Shown in pieces: positions 16,344 through 25,155 of a DNA stretch of 64,000 nucleotides (positions are counted from its first letter, which is position 1; the number at the start of each line of letters is the position of its first letter). The position numbers and the translations under genes are program-made. Below the pieces are notes generated by a model. It searched no databases. It was not told where the DNA came from and saw only the letters and a list, made by a program, of their open reading frames with translations. The DNA lies in assembly GCF_001598435.1 (NCBI RefSeq), contig NZ_BCYY01000018.1:45901-109900 (forward strand). Direction: 5' to 3'. The stretch is from Sphingomonas pituitosa NBRC 102491 (GTDB lineage: Bacteria > Pseudomonadota > Alphaproteobacteria > Sphingomonadales > Sphingomonadaceae).

Positions 16344-17180
16344 TCACGCTTTCAGCCGCGCGGCATGCCAGGCAACATGTTCCGCAAGGAAGGTCGAGAC
16401 GAAATAATAGCTGTGGTCATAGCCCGGCTGCAGCCGCAGCGTCAGCGGGATGTCCGCGGCCGCGCAGGCATCCGCCAGCAGCTGCGGGCGCAGCTGTTCG
16501 GCGAGGAAGGCGTCGGCATCGCCCTGATCGACCAGCAGGTCGGGCAGGCGGGCGCCGTCCTCGATCAGGGCGACCGCATCGTGTGTGCGCCATGCCGCCG
16601 GGTTGTCGCCGAGATAGCCGCCCAGCGCCTTCTGCCCCCAGGGAACCTGCGACGGCGCGACGATCGGCGCGAAGGCGGAGACGCTGCGGAACCGCTCGGG
16701 GTTGCGCAGGGCGATGGTCAGGGCACCGTGCCCGCCCATCGAGTGGCCGGTGATCCCCTGCCGGGCCATGTCGGCCATCGGGAAGTGCTCGGCGAGCAAC
16801 GCGGGCAATTCGTCCTCGACATAGCTCCGCATGTGGAAATGCTGCGACCAGGGTTCCTGGGTCGCATCGACATAGAAGCCGGCGCCCTGGCCGAAGTCGT
16901 ACGCCGGCACGTCGATCACGCCCTCGCCGCGCGGGGAGGTGTCCGGCGCCACGAAGATCACGCCAGCCTCGGCACAGGCGCGGCGATACTCGCCCTTCTC
17001 GGTGACGTTGGCGTGGGTGCAGGTGAGCCCGGAGAGATACCAGAGCACCGGCAGCTTCGCGCCCTCGTCATGCGGCGGGACATAGACCGAGAAGGTCATC
17101 GGCGTGCCCGTCGCGGCGGAGGCGTGGCGGTATACGCCCTGCACCCCGCCGAACGCCTTGTTGGTCGACAGCGTTTCCAT
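16344..17180 (-). CDS. fghA: S-formylglutathione hydrolase
   Basis: The 278-residue alpha/beta hydrolase converts S-formylglutathione to glutathione and formate, the second step of glutathione-dependent formaldehyde detoxification. Family marks are LSGLTCTHANVTEK, the nucleophile elbow GHSMGGHGAL, and PGYDHSYYF near the end with the catalytic histidine. A much longer open frame runs upstream, but the ATG at 17180 (METLSTNKAF) gives the family length. It overlaps the stop of the VOC gene by one base (TGATG) and completes a frmA-VOC-fghA unit. Confidence 0.95.
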   Translation of the reverse strand: METLSTNKAFGGVQGVYRHASAATGTPMTFSVYVPPHDEGAKLPVLWYLSGLTCTHANVTEKGEYRRACAEAGVIFVAPDTSPRGEGVIDVPAYDFGQGAGFYVDATQEPWSQHFHMRSYVEDELPALLAEHFPMADMARQGITGHSMGGHGALTIALRNPERFRSVSAFAPIVAPSQVPWGQKALGGYLGDNPAAWRTHDAVALIEDGARLPDLLVDQGDADAFLAEQLRPQLLADACAAADIPLTLRLQPGYDHSYYFVSTFLAEHVAWHAARLKA

Positions 17181-17566
17181 CAGGCGCGGACCGGGTGGAC
17201 GGCGCAGAGCTTGTTCCCGGAGGGATCGCGCAGATAGGCGAGGTAGAGCCTGCGACCGCCGGTCGCCTCGCGGACGCCGGGCGGATCCTCGATCGCGGTG
17301 CCGCCATGCGCGAGGCCCGCGGCATGCCAGGCATCGGCCATCTCCGGGCTCTTGGCGTGGAAGCCGATCGTGCCGCCATTGGCGCAGCTTGCCGGCTCGC
17401 CGTTGATCGGTCGGGTGATCAGCAGGCGGCCGCCGTCGTGCGCGTAGATCAGGCGGCCGCGCTCGTCGACCACGCCTTCGGGAATGCCGAGGGCGCCCAG
17501 AGCGGCGTCGTAGAAGGTCTTGGCGGCGTCCATATCGTCCGCGCCGAGCATCACATGGGTGAACAT
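17180..17566 (-). CDS. VOC (glyoxalase-like) family protein
   Basis: This 128-residue protein is a single vicinal-oxygen-chelate domain: MFTHVMLGADDMDAAKTFYDAALGALG at the start (only part of this is diagnostic), GGTIGFHAKSPEMADAWH in the middle and YLRDPSGNKLCAVH at the end. The last segment is typical of glyoxalase-like proteins. It sits between frmA and fghA with 12-base and overlapping junctions, so it is co-expressed with formaldehyde detoxification. VOC genes recur in this position in sphingomonads and may help with glutathione adduct chemistry, but the reaction is unproven. Confidence 0.88.
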   Translation of the reverse strand: MFTHVMLGADDMDAAKTFYDAALGALGIPEGVVDERGRLIYAHDGGRLLITRPINGEPASCANGGTIGFHAKSPEMADAWHAAGLAHGGTAIEDPPGVREATGGRRLYLAYLRDPSGNKLCAVHPVRA

Positions 17567-17578
17567 GGCCTGCGCTCC

Positions 17579-18691
17579 TTAGTAGACGACGACGCTGCGG
17601 ATGCTCTCGCCCGCATGCATCAGCTCGAAGCCCTTGTTGATCTCTTCCAGCGTCAGGATGTGGGTGATCATCGGGTCGATCGCGATCTTGCCGTTCATGT
17701 ACCAGTCGACGATCTTCGGCACGTCGGTCCGGCCCTTGGCGCCGCCGAACGCGGTGCCCTTCCAGACGCGGCCGGTGACCAGCTGGAACGGGCGCGTGGC
17801 GATCTCCTTGCCCGCTTCGGCCACGCCGATGATGATCGATTCGCCCCAGCCGCGATGGCAGCATTCGAGCGCGGTGCGCATCACTTCGGTATTGCCGGTG
17901 GCGTCGAAGCTGTAGTCGGCGCCGCCATCGGTCAGCTCGACGACCTTGGCGACGACCTGTTCGCGCGACATGCCCTTGGTGTTGAGAAAGTGGGTCATGC
18001 CGAACTTGCGGCCCCATTCCTCGCGGTCCGGGTTGACGTCGATGCCGATGATCTGGCCCGCACCGGCCAGCCGTGCGCCCTGGATAACGTTGAGGCCGAT
18101 GCCGCCCAGGCCGAACACCACGACGGTCTCGCCCACCTGGACCTTGGCGGTGTTGACCACCGCGCCGACGCCGGTGGTGACGCCGCAGCCGATATAGCAG
18201 CTGGTCTGGAAGGGCGCGTCCTCGCGGATCTTCGCCACCGCGATCTCGGGCAGCACGGTGAAGTTCGAGAAGGTCGAGCAGCCCATGTAATGGAAGATCG
18301 GCTGGCCCTTGTAGCTGAAGCGCGTGGTGCCGTCGGGCATCAGCCCTTTGCCCTGGGTGGCGCGGATCGCGGTGCACAGGTTGGTCTTGCCCGATAGGCA
18401 CGACTTACACTGGCGGCATTCGGGCGTGTAGAGCGGGATCACATGGTCGCCGGGCTTCACGCTGGTGACGCCGGCGCCCACCTCGCGGACGATGCCGGCG
18501 CCTTCATGGCCGAGCACCGACGGGAACAGGCCCTCCGAATCGAGTCCGTCCAGCGTGTAGGCATCGGTGTGGCAAAGGCCGGTGGCCATGATCTCGACCA
18601 GCACTTCGCCGGGCTTGGGACCTTCCAGATCGAGTTCGACGATCTCCAGCGGCTTCTTCGCTTCGAAGGCGACGGCGGCGCGGGTCTTCAT
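17579..18691 (-). CDS. frmA: S-(hydroxymethyl)glutathione dehydrogenase, class III alcohol dehydrogenase
   Basis: The 370-residue zinc alcohol dehydrogenase oxidises S-hydroxymethylglutathione to S-formylglutathione with NAD. Diagnostic pieces are [12 protein letters not shown] and GHEGAGIV (catalytic zinc), CRQCKSC with the following NLC (structural zinc), the class III stretch [13 protein letters not shown], and the Rossmann glycine run [15 protein letters not shown] at 18691 begins the usual [16 protein letters not shown]; the frame extends to 18808 without support. It leads a three-gene unit with a VOC protein and fghA. The promoter should lie in the 165-base gap shared with the divergent DUF4126 gene. 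No FrmR-type repressor is seen nearby. Confidence 0.96.
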   Translation of the reverse strand: MKTRAAVAFEAKKPLEIVELDLEGPKPGEVLVEIMATGLCHTDAYTLDGLDSEGLFPSVLGHEGAGIVREVGAGVTSVKPGDHVIPLYTPECRQCKSCLSGKTNLCTAIRATQGKGLMPDGTTRFSYKGQPIFHYMGCSTFSNFTVLPEIAVAKIREDAPFQTSCYIGCGVTTGVGAVVNTAKVQVGETVVVFGLGGIGLNVIQGARLAGAGQIIGIDVNPDREEWGRKFGMTHFLNTKGMSREQVVAKVVELTDGGADYSFDATGNTEVMRTALECCHRGWGESIIIGVAEAGKEIATRPFQLVTGRVWKGTAFGGAKGRTDVPKIVDWYMNGKIAIDPMITHILTLEEINKGFELMHAGESIRSVVVY

Positions 18692-18855
18692 GGCCGGTTC
18701 TCCTGATGGGCTTGGTTGGTCCGCCTGATCGGTCAATCGGTGGCGGGTTGCAACCCGTTGGCGTTCGTTTCGTTGGCGGCGGGACCATACCCAAGTCCAG
18801 TTGCGCATCGTGTCGAAAAGGCGCTGGTATGGCAGTCCTTATGGGAGACCTGTCG

Positions 18856-19317
18856 ATGCCGCCCCTCGTCCTCGCGCTGCTGATCGGCATCGTCGCCGGC
18901 ATGCGCACCATGACCGCGCCCATGGCGATATCCTGGGCCGCCACTGCCGGCTGGCTGCCGCTGGAAGGCACCTGGCTCGGCTGGATGGGCTGGTGGGGCA
19001 CGCCGTGGATCTTCACGCTGCTCGCGATCGGGGAATATGTCGCGGACAAGCTGCCGACCACGCCCAGCCGCAAGTCGCCGCCGGGCTTCATCGGAAGGCT
19101 GCTCTCGGGCGCGCTGTGCGGCGCGGCGATCGGGCTGGCGGCGAGTTCGCTGCCGTTGTGCATCGCGGCCGGCGTGCTCGGCGCGGTGATCGGCACCTTC
19201 GGCGGCTATGCGGCGCGGATGGGGCTCTGCCGCGCCTTCGGCACCGATCTTCCTGCCGCGCTGGTCGAGGATCTCGCGGCGATCGGCGTGGCGGCGTTTG
19301 CGGCGGCATCGCTGTGA
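18856..19317 (+). CDS. DUF4126 family membrane protein
   Basis: This 153-residue hydrophobic protein has about four membrane segments, beginning MPPLVLALLIGIVAG with RTMTAP just after, as in DUF4126 members. I chose ATG 18856 because GGGAG lies seven bases upstream; earlier ATGs at 18829 and 18841 lack support. The stop overlaps the GTG start of the flavin oxidoreductase (GTGA), so the two are translationally coupled. DUF4126 proteins are inner membrane proteins of unknown function. The coupling suggests a role linked to the disulfide reductase, but this is inference. Confidence 0.78.
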   Translation: MPPLVLALLIGIVAGMRTMTAPMAISWAATAGWLPLEGTWLGWMGWWGTPWIFTLLAIGEYVADKLPTTPSRKSPPGFIGRLLSGALCGAAIGLAASSLPLCIAAGVLGAVIGTFGGYAARMGLCRAFGTDLPAALVEDLAAIGVAAFAAASL

Positions 19318-20690
19318 GCCGGAAGTTCGACGCGATCGTCATCGGTGCCGGCCAGGCGGGCACCCCGCTTGCCGGGCGGCTGAGCGACGCCGGCATGTCG
19401 GTGGCGCTGGTCGAGCGGCACCTGCTCGGCGGCACCTGCGTCAACACCGGCTGCAAGCCGACCAAGACCTGGGTCGCCAGCGCGTACGCCGCGCACATGG
19501 CCCGCCGTGCCGCCGATTTCGGTGTGACGATCGGCGGCGACGTAAGCATCGATTTCGCAAGGGTGCGGGCGCGGGCCGACAAGATCTCCGCCGATTCGCG
19601 CGCGTCGCTGCGCCAGTGGATCGACGGCATGGCGCACTGCAGCTTGTTCTTTGGCCAGGCACGGTTCGAATCGCCGCGCCGGATCCGTGTCGGCGACGAA
19701 GTGCTGGAAGCCGACCGCATCTTCCTCAATGTCGGCGGCCGGGCGCTGGTGCCGGACATGCCCGGCGTGAATGACGTACCCTTCCTCACCAACAGCACGA
19801 TCCTGAAGCTGGATGCCGTGCCGCGCCACCTGGTGGTGGTGGGCGGCAGCTATATCGGCCTTGAGTTCGGCCAGATGTTCCGCCGCTTCGGCGCCGAAGT
19901 GACGATCGTCGAGAAGGGGCCCACGCTGATCGGCCGCGAGGATCCCGAAATCTCGGACGCGGTGCGCGACATCCTCGAAGCGGAAGGCATCGCGATCCGC
20001 ACCGGCGCCGAGTGCATCCGCTTCGCGCGCCAAGGCGAGGACGTGCTGGTCGGCGTCGACTGCCACGAGGGCAGCCCCGAAGTGCTCGGCAGCCATGCGC
20101 TGCTCGCGGTGGGGCGCACGCCCAATACCGACGATCTCGGGCTCGAGGCCGCGGGGGTGGCGACCGATGCGCGCGGCTATGTCCAGGTCGACGATGCGCT
20201 GCGTACCAATGTCGAGGGCATCTGGGCGATGGGCGACTGCAACGGGCGCGGCGCCTTTACCCACACGGCCTATAACGACTTCGAGATCGTTGCGGGCAAT
20301 TTGCTCGACGGCGCCGACCGCAAGGTGACCGACCGCATCCCCGCCTATGCGCTCTACATCGATCCGCCGCTCGGCCGTGTCGGCATGGGCGAGGCGGAGG
20401 CGAAGAAGGCCGGTCACCGCATCGAGGTCGGCCGGCGCCCGATGACGCGGGTCGGCCGCGCGGTGGAGAAGGACGAGACGCTCGGTTTCATGAAGCTGGT
20501 GAGCGACGCCGATAGCGGACGCATCCTGGGCGGCGCGATCCTCGGCACCAGCGGCGACGAGGCGATCCACGGCGTGCTCGACCTGATGGTCAAGCAGGGG
20601 ACGGCTACGGACCTGTCCCACGCCGTGCATATCCACCCGACCGTCTCCGAGCTATTGCCGACCATCGCTGGCGAGCGGACGCCGGCCTGA
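19314..20690 (+). CDS. Class I pyridine nucleotide-disulfide oxidoreductase (mercuric-reductase-like)
   Basis: The 458-residue flavoenzyme has the FAD motif VIGAGQAGTPLA at the N terminus, the redox-active disulfide GGTCVNTGCKPTK near 40, a second Rossmann motif VVVGGSYIGLEFG near 180, the FAD site IWAMGDCNGRGAF near 305, and a dimerisation domain ending HAVHIHPTVSELLPT with the catalytic His-Pro. It resembles mercuric reductases and dihydrolipoamide dehydrogenases, but lacks the N-terminal HMA domain and the C-terminal cysteine pair needed for mercury. Its true substrate is unknown. GTG start at 19314 overlaps the DUF4126 stop. A SUOX-type molybdoenzyme follows 14 bases later. Confidence 0.9.
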   Translation: MSRKFDAIVIGAGQAGTPLAGRLSDAGMSVALVERHLLGGTCVNTGCKPTKTWVASAYAAHMARRAADFGVTIGGDVSIDFARVRARADKISADSRASLRQWIDGMAHCSLFFGQARFESPRRIRVGDEVLEADRIFLNVGGRALVPDMPGVNDVPFLTNSTILKLDAVPRHLVVVGGSYIGLEFGQMFRRFGAEVTIVEKGPTLIGREDPEISDAVRDILEAEGIAIRTGAECIRFARQGEDVLVGVDCHEGSPEVLGSHALLAVGRTPNTDDLGLEAAGVATDARGYVQVDDALRTNVEGIWAMGDCNGRGAFTHTAYNDFEIVAGNLLDGADRKVTDRIPAYALYIDPPLGRVGMGEAEAKKAGHRIEVGRRPMTRVGRAVEKDETLGFMKLVSDADSGRILGGAILGTSGDEAIHGVLDLMVKQGTATDLSHAVHIHPTVSELLPTIAGERTPA

Positions 20691-20704
20691 CGAGGGAGCA
20701 GCCG

Positions 20705-21349
20705 ATGGACGAGGACAGCAAGCTCACCCGCTCCAAGCGCGCCTGGGCCGAGTCGGGCAAGTTTCTCACCGGGCGGACCTCCCGCCCCGAGGCGGAGCGG
20801 CTGCCGCCGGGGCAGCATCTGGTGACCAACTGGCCGGTGCTCGATCTCGGCCGCCAGCCCGAGGTGCGGCCCGAGCGATGGCGGCTGACCATCGACGGCA
20901 TGGTCGCCCGGCCGCTGACGCTCGACTGGGCAGGCTTCGAGGCGCTGGCCACCGACGAGCGGACGAGCGACATCCACTGCGTCACCAGCTGGTCGCGCTA
21001 CGACAATCGCTGGGCGGGGGTGGCGACGGCACGGCTGCTCGAGATGGTCGAGCCGCGCGAGGAAGCGGCGGCGGTGATGCTGCACGGCCATGACGGCTAT
21101 ACCACCAACCTGCTCCTCGCCGATTTCGCCGCGCCCGACGCGCTGATCGCGCATCGCTGGGAAGGCAAGCCGCTCCACCGCGACCATGGCGGCCCGGCGC
21201 GGCTGGTGGTGCCGCACCTCTATTTCTGGAAGAGCGCGAAGTGGATCTCGCGCATCGAGGTGATCGGCCGCGACCGGCCCGGCTTCTGGGAAGTGAACGG
21301 CTATCACCTGCGCGGCGATCCCTGGGCCGAGGAGCGCTACTCGCGCTGA
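20705..21349 (+). CDS. Sulfite-oxidase-fold molybdopterin oxidoreductase
   Basis: The 214-residue protein is a short, cytosolic SUOX-fold enzyme (YuiH-like), without signal peptide. Cys92 in DIHCVTSW is placed to bind molybdenum. [25 protein letters not shown] and [19 protein letters not shown] are typical of the family, whose best-known member is MsrP. Electron donor and substrate are not known for this subgroup. It begins 14 bases after the disulfide reductase, so reducing equivalents might pass between them; that is inference. The ATG at 20705 has GGGAGCAG just upstream. Confidence 0.88.
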   Translation: MDEDSKLTRSKRAWAESGKFLTGRTSRPEAERLPPGQHLVTNWPVLDLGRQPEVRPERWRLTIDGMVARPLTLDWAGFEALATDERTSDIHCVTSWSRYDNRWAGVATARLLEMVEPREEAAAVMLHGHDGYTTNLLLADFAAPDALIAHRWEGKPLHRDHGGPARLVVPHLYFWKSAKWISRIEVIGRDRPGFWEVNGYHLRGDPWAEERYSR

Positions 21350-21483
21350 GCCGCGCGCCAATACGTACCAATCCGCATGCCGCCGGGGCGCAGGGCTCCA
21401 TATTCTGGCTGCATGCGTTTTAGCGTCTGCCTTGTCTGCCCTCATGCGCCATTCCTGGTGCGCGCGTGAAGGAGGGCGTTCCC

Positions 21484-21846
21484 ATGCCGGCCCGGGCGGT
21501 GCGCGAACGCGTGCTGCTGGTCGATTCGCAGGACGATTCGCGGCGCGCGCTCCAATTGCTGCTGCAGGGCTGCGGCATGGACGTGCGCGCCTTTGCCTCC
21601 GCGGCGGCCGCGATGGCGGAGGCGACGCTCGATCAGATCCGCACCCTGCTGATCGCGCGCGACCTGTCGGACGGCGATGCGATCCACCTGCTGCGGCAGC
21701 TTGCCCGGCGCGGCTGGCAGGGGCGGGCGATCCTGATCGGCCGCAGCCATGCCGAACTCGACGACGAAGCCCGCGCCGCCGGCTTCGTCGGCGTGGTGAA
21801 GAAGCCCGTCGGCCGGCTCGAGTTGCTCGGCGCACTGGCGCGATGA
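21484..21846 (+). CDS. Receiver-like protein lacking the phospho-acceptor Asp
   Basis: This 120-residue protein has the length and pattern of a single CheY-type receiver domain: [15 protein letters not shown] at the start and a conserved lysine in VVKKPVG near the end. Aligned by eye to the FixJ two genes downstream, the acidic pair is reduced to one Asp, and the phosphorylated Asp is replaced by Ala58 (LLIARD). It probably cannot be phosphorylated normally and may act as a pseudo-receiver that binds the kinase or regulator. ATG 21484 has GGAGGG seven bases upstream. The stop overlaps the FixL start (ATGA), so synthesis is coupled. Confidence 0.8.
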   Translation: MPARAVRERVLLVDSQDDSRRALQLLLQGCGMDVRAFASAAAAMAEATLDQIRTLLIARDLSDGDAIHLLRQLARRGWQGRAILIGRSHAELDDEARAAGFVGVVKKPVGRLELLGALAR

Positions 21847-23612
21847 ACTTTCCGTTGCCGCAGTTCGACAGCCCCGTGCGCCCGACGCTCGGCGATCGGC
21901 TGCGGCTGCGCCTTCCGGAGGCGCTGGCGACGCTGCTGCTGCTCGGCTCCGGCCTGGCGCTCGCGCCCCTGGTCTCGCGCGGCGAGCGCTATGTGCTGGT
22001 CGGTGTGCTGCTCGCCTGGGCGGCGGCGATCCTGCTGCTCGCCGCGTACAGCCGTGCACTGCGCCGCCGGCTGCGCGCCGAGCGAGCCGATGCCTGCAGG
22101 CGGGCCGATCGTGCCGACGAACTCGCCGCCGAGCTCAACCTGCTGATCGACGGCGCGGTCGGCTATGCGATTTACACCGTCGACCCGAAGGGCCGGGTAT
22201 CCTTCTGGAACGAAGGCGCACGCCGGCTGAAGGGTTGGCATGAGGAAGAGGTACTCGGGCGCGACATGGCGCTGTTCTATCCGGCCTCGGCCATTGCCGC
22301 CGGCAAGCCGTGCGCCGATCTCGCGGCGGCCTTGCGCGACGGCAAGTTCGAGGAGGAGGATTGGCGTCTCCGCAAGGATGGCAGCGAGTTCCTCGCCCAG
22401 GTGCTGATCACGCCGCTGCGCGACCCTGATGGTCGGCTGCGCGGCTATGGCAAGGTGATCCGCGACATCACCGAACAGCGCGCGAGCGAGCGCCAGGCGA
22501 CCGCCGCCGCCAACCATCTCCGCTCGATCCTGGCGACGGTGCTCGACGCGATGGTGATCATCGACGAGCGCGGCAACATCCTCTCGTTCAGCGCCGCCGC
22601 CGAGCGGATGTTCGGCTATGCCGAGGACGAGGTAGTCGGCGCCAACATCAGCCTGCTCATGCCGACGGGCGACGGCCAGCAGCATGACGGCTATCTCCGC
22701 CGCTATCTGGAAACCGGCGAGCGCCGGATCATCGGCACCGGCCGCACCGTAACCGCCAGGCGGCGCGACGGCTCGACCTTCCCGATCGAGCTGTCGGTGG
22801 GTGAGGCGATCACCGAGGGCGAGCGCGTGTTCACCGGCTTCATCCGCGACCTGAGCGACAAGCAGCGTGCCGAGCAGCGGATCGAGGAGCTGCGTTCCGG
22901 CCTGATCCATGCCGCGCGGGTGAGCGCAATGGGCACCATGGCCTCGACCCTCGCGCACGAACTCAACCAGCCGATCACGGCGGTGGTGAACTATGTGCAG
23001 GGCGTCTCCAACCTGATCGATTCCGACGATCCGGCAGATCGGCCGATCATCCGCGAGGCGCTGGCGGATACCGCGCAGGAGGCCCTGCGCGCGGGCACCA
23101 TCGTGCGCCGCCTGCGCGAATTCGTCGCGCGCGGCGAGGTCGAGAAGAGCGTCGAGCACATTCCCGACCTGGTCGACGAGGCGTGCAAGCTCGCGCTGAT
23201 CGGCGCACGGGAAAAGGGCGTGGTCGCCGAGTTCCTGTTCGATCCGATCGCGGGCCCCGTGCTGGTCGATCGCATCCAGATCCAGCAGGTGCTGATCAAC
23301 CTGATGCGCAACGCCATCGAGGCGATGGCGGCATCGCCGGAGCGCCGGCTTACCGTGTTGAGCCGCGTCGAGTCGCCCGGCTTCGTGCGGGTGACGGTTG
23401 CGGATAGCGGGCCCGGTGTCGCGCCGGAGGTGGCGGAGGATCTGTTCCGCGCATTTCACAGCACCAAGGCGGACGGGATGGGCCTCGGCCTTTCGATCTG
23501 CCGCACCATCGTGGAGGCGAATGGCGGTCGCATCTGGCTGGAGCCGCGCGTCGGCGGCGGCAGCTGCTTCCACTTTACCCTCGTCCATGTAGAAGAAGGG
23601 AATACCCCGTGA
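21843..23612 (+). CDS. fixL: FixL-like oxygen-sensing histidine kinase with heme PAS
   Basis: The 589-residue kinase has two membrane helices (about 25 to 68), a first PAS domain (about 100 to 210), a second PAS domain (about 220 to 345), and a HisKA/HATPase module. The second PAS has the FixL heme signature: NISLLMP, His281 in QQHDGY as proximal ligand, and the arginine of IIGTGR that senses oxygen. The phospho-acceptor is His372 in AHELNQP; ATP-binding segments NAIEAM and DSGPGVAP follow. Oxygen binding should inhibit the kinase. The frame opens at 21432, but ATG 21843 overlaps the preceding stop. It overlaps fixJ by four bases. No fixK or fixN genes are visible in the window. Confidence 0.92.
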   Translation: MNFPLPQFDSPVRPTLGDRLRLRLPEALATLLLLGSGLALAPLVSRGERYVLVGVLLAWAAAILLLAAYSRALRRRLRAERADACRRADRADELAAELNLLIDGAVGYAIYTVDPKGRVSFWNEGARRLKGWHEEEVLGRDMALFYPASAIAAGKPCADLAAALRDGKFEEEDWRLRKDGSEFLAQVLITPLRDPDGRLRGYGKVIRDITEQRASERQATAAANHLRSILATVLDAMVIIDERGNILSFSAAAERMFGYAEDEVVGANISLLMPTGDGQQHDGYLRRYLETGERRIIGTGRTVTARRRDGSTFPIELSVGEAITEGERVFTGFIRDLSDKQRAEQRIEELRSGLIHAARVSAMGTMASTLAHELNQPITAVVNYVQGVSNLIDSDDPADRPIIREALADTAQEALRAGTIVRRLREFVARGEVEKSVEHIPDLVDEACKLALIGAREKGVVAEFLFDPIAGPVLVDRIQIQQVLINLMRNAIEAMAASPERRLTVLSRVESPGFVRVTVADSGPGVAPEVAEDLFRAFHSTKADGMGLGLSICRTIVEANGGRIWLEPRVGGGSCFHFTLVHVEEGNTP

Positions 23613-24226
23613 ACGACAAGCGCCTCGTCCATATCGTCGACGACGAGGACGGCGTCCGCCGCTCCGCCAGCTTCATGCTCAAGACCTCCGGCTTCGCGGT
23701 GCAGACCTGGCCGTCGGGCGTCGCGTTCCTCAAGGAAGCGCGGCATGTCGAGCCGGGCTGCGTGCTGCTCGACGTGCGCATGCCGGAGATGGACGGGCTG
23801 GAGGTGCAGCAGGAACTGCACGCGCGCGGCATTGCGCTGCCGGTGATCGTGCTGACCGGGCACGGCGACGTCTCGCTGGCGGTGAAGGCGATGAAGGCCG
23901 GCGCGGTCGACTTTCTCGAAAAGCCGATGGAGAGCCGCGCCTTGATCGACGCGATCAACCGCGGCTTCGAGCGGCTGGAGGCGGCCGAGGACGTGAAGGC
24001 GCGGGCGGCGGATGCAGAAACGCTGCTCGGCGCGCTGACCGTGCGCGAGCGCGAGGTGCTGGACGGACTGGCGCAGGGCTATCCGAACAAGACCATCGCC
24101 TATGACCTTGGCATCTCGGCGCGAACGGTGGAGGTGCACCGCGCGAACGTGATGGCGAAGCTGGGCGCGAAGAGCCTGTCCGAGGCGCTGCGAATCGCGT
24201 TCGCAGCGGGAATGGGCGCAGGCTAA
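23609..24226 (+). CDS. fixJ: FixJ-like response regulator
   Basis: The 205-residue regulator has a receiver domain with Asp11/Asp12, phospho-acceptor Asp55 ([11 protein letters not shown]) and a conserved lysine in FLEKPM. A LuxR-type helix-turn-helix follows ([22 protein letters not shown] and [10 protein letters not shown]). It should be phosphorylated by the coupled FixL and activate microaerobic genes. It starts at GTG overlapping the fixL stop (GTGA). The target promoters are not evident here; no FixK-type box was found in front of the next gene. Confidence 0.93.
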   Translation: MNDKRLVHIVDDEDGVRRSASFMLKTSGFAVQTWPSGVAFLKEARHVEPGCVLLDVRMPEMDGLEVQQELHARGIALPVIVLTGHGDVSLAVKAMKAGAVDFLEKPMESRALIDAINRGFERLEAAEDVKARAADAETLLGALTVREREVLDGLAQGYPNKTIAYDLGISARTVEVHRANVMAKLGAKSLSEALRIAFAAGMGAG

Positions 24227-24323
24227 ACGATTGCAGTAGCGTGCATTCCCGTCGTTTTTGGGGTATGAAGAACGGGACTCGGGAGAGGGCCGGATCGACA
24301 ACGCTGGACAGGGAGCGGGTGCG

Positions 24324-24539
24324 ATGACGATGCAACACGAACCGACTGCGATGGGCATGCTGCCGGAAGCGGAAGAGAGCCTGCGGGCCTGGTCTTCGGG
24401 CCTGTTCACCGCCTGGTGCGACGCGGTGGTGACGCCGTGGAATCTCGTGCCGGACCCCACCACCCATGCGCACGAAGCCGGCGAGCGGCTGTCGATCCCG
24501 GAAGCGCTGGAGAGCGGGGCGCTGTCGCTGTTCGCGTGA
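24324..24539 (+). CDS. Small hypothetical protein downstream of fixJ
   Basis: A 71-residue protein beginning MTMQHEPTAMG. I chose ATG 24324, preceded by GGGAGCGGGTGCG, over the frame opening at 24258. A predicted helix contains AEESLRAWSSGLFTAWCDAVV, then a proline- and histidine-containing stretch and an acidic end. No signal peptide, membrane segment or known family is recognised. It follows fixJ by 97 bases in the same direction and converges with the P-loop gene. A FixLJ-linked accessory protein is possible but unsupported. Confidence 0.5.
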   Translation: MTMQHEPTAMGMLPEAEESLRAWSSGLFTAWCDAVVTPWNLVPDPTTHAHEAGERLSIPEALESGALSLFA

Positions 24540-24571
24540 AGGGCGGCACGGGCGGCGGCGCGATACTAGGC

Positions 24572-25099
24572 TTATCGGCTAAGGCCGTTCTGGCGGTAGA
24601 AGTCCGAGATGGCTTCCGGCGAGGCGAGCAGGGCCTTGGGGAGCTGGCTGTCCCCGAATATCCGCCGATAGCGCACCCGATTGGCGGGGGTGGCGAACAG
24701 GATGTGGTGAAGCATCGCCCATTTCACGCTGTCCCGCCCCCCGGCCAGCGCACCATGTCGTTGGCGTTCGAACCAGCAGCGTCGGACATAGCGATAGAGG
24801 CTGACCGACGTCGGCACGTCCAGCAGCAGCAATCCGGTCGCCCGCGCCAGGCGTTGCGGCAGCAGGCGGGTATAATTGCCCTCGATTACCCAGCTTTCTC
24901 CCAGGATCGTCGCGTCGTGGAGTGCTGCGAAATCGACGGCCGGGCGAGGGACCCAATCACTATCGGGCAGGTGGTGGAGTTGATCGAGGTGGATTGCCTC
25001 CAGCCCGCGCGCATTGGCGATGGCCACGGCGAGCGTTGACTTGCCGCTGTTGGACGGCCCGAGAATACAAAGGCGAGGACCGAGTTCATCGAGCGTCAT
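24572..25099 (-). CDS. P-loop NTPase, adenylate-kinase-like (FlaR-type)
   Basis: The 175-residue protein has a Walker A motif GPSNSGKST at about 14 to 22 and a kinase-like layout (HLDQLHHLPDSDWVPR, then GNYTRLLPQRLARATGLLLLDVP and RYVRRCWFERQR). It resembles the DNA topology modulation/FlaR group of small adenylate-kinase-like ATPases, whose substrate is not established. ATG 25099 is the family-like start; the frame extends to 25477 over a neighbouring gene. It lies 56 bases downstream of the frameshifted secreted-protein gene and may end that transcript. Confidence 0.82.
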   Translation of the reverse strand: MTLDELGPRLCILGPSNSGKSTLAVAIANARGLEAIHLDQLHHLPDSDWVPRPAVDFAALHDATILGESWVIEGNYTRLLPQRLARATGLLLLDVPTSVSLYRYVRRCWFERQRHGALAGGRDSVKWAMLHHILFATPANRVRYRRIFGDSQLPKALLASPEAISDFYRQNGLSR

Positions 25100-25155
25100 G
25101 GCACGCTTGTCCTTGCTGAAGATGGCGCTGTGCGTCCGGAGGTGCGCGTCGTCGA

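Noticed and set aside
19314..20690. Annotation as true mercuric reductase
   Set aside because: The N-terminal HMA domain and the C-terminal cysteine pair are missing, and no other mer gene is nearby.
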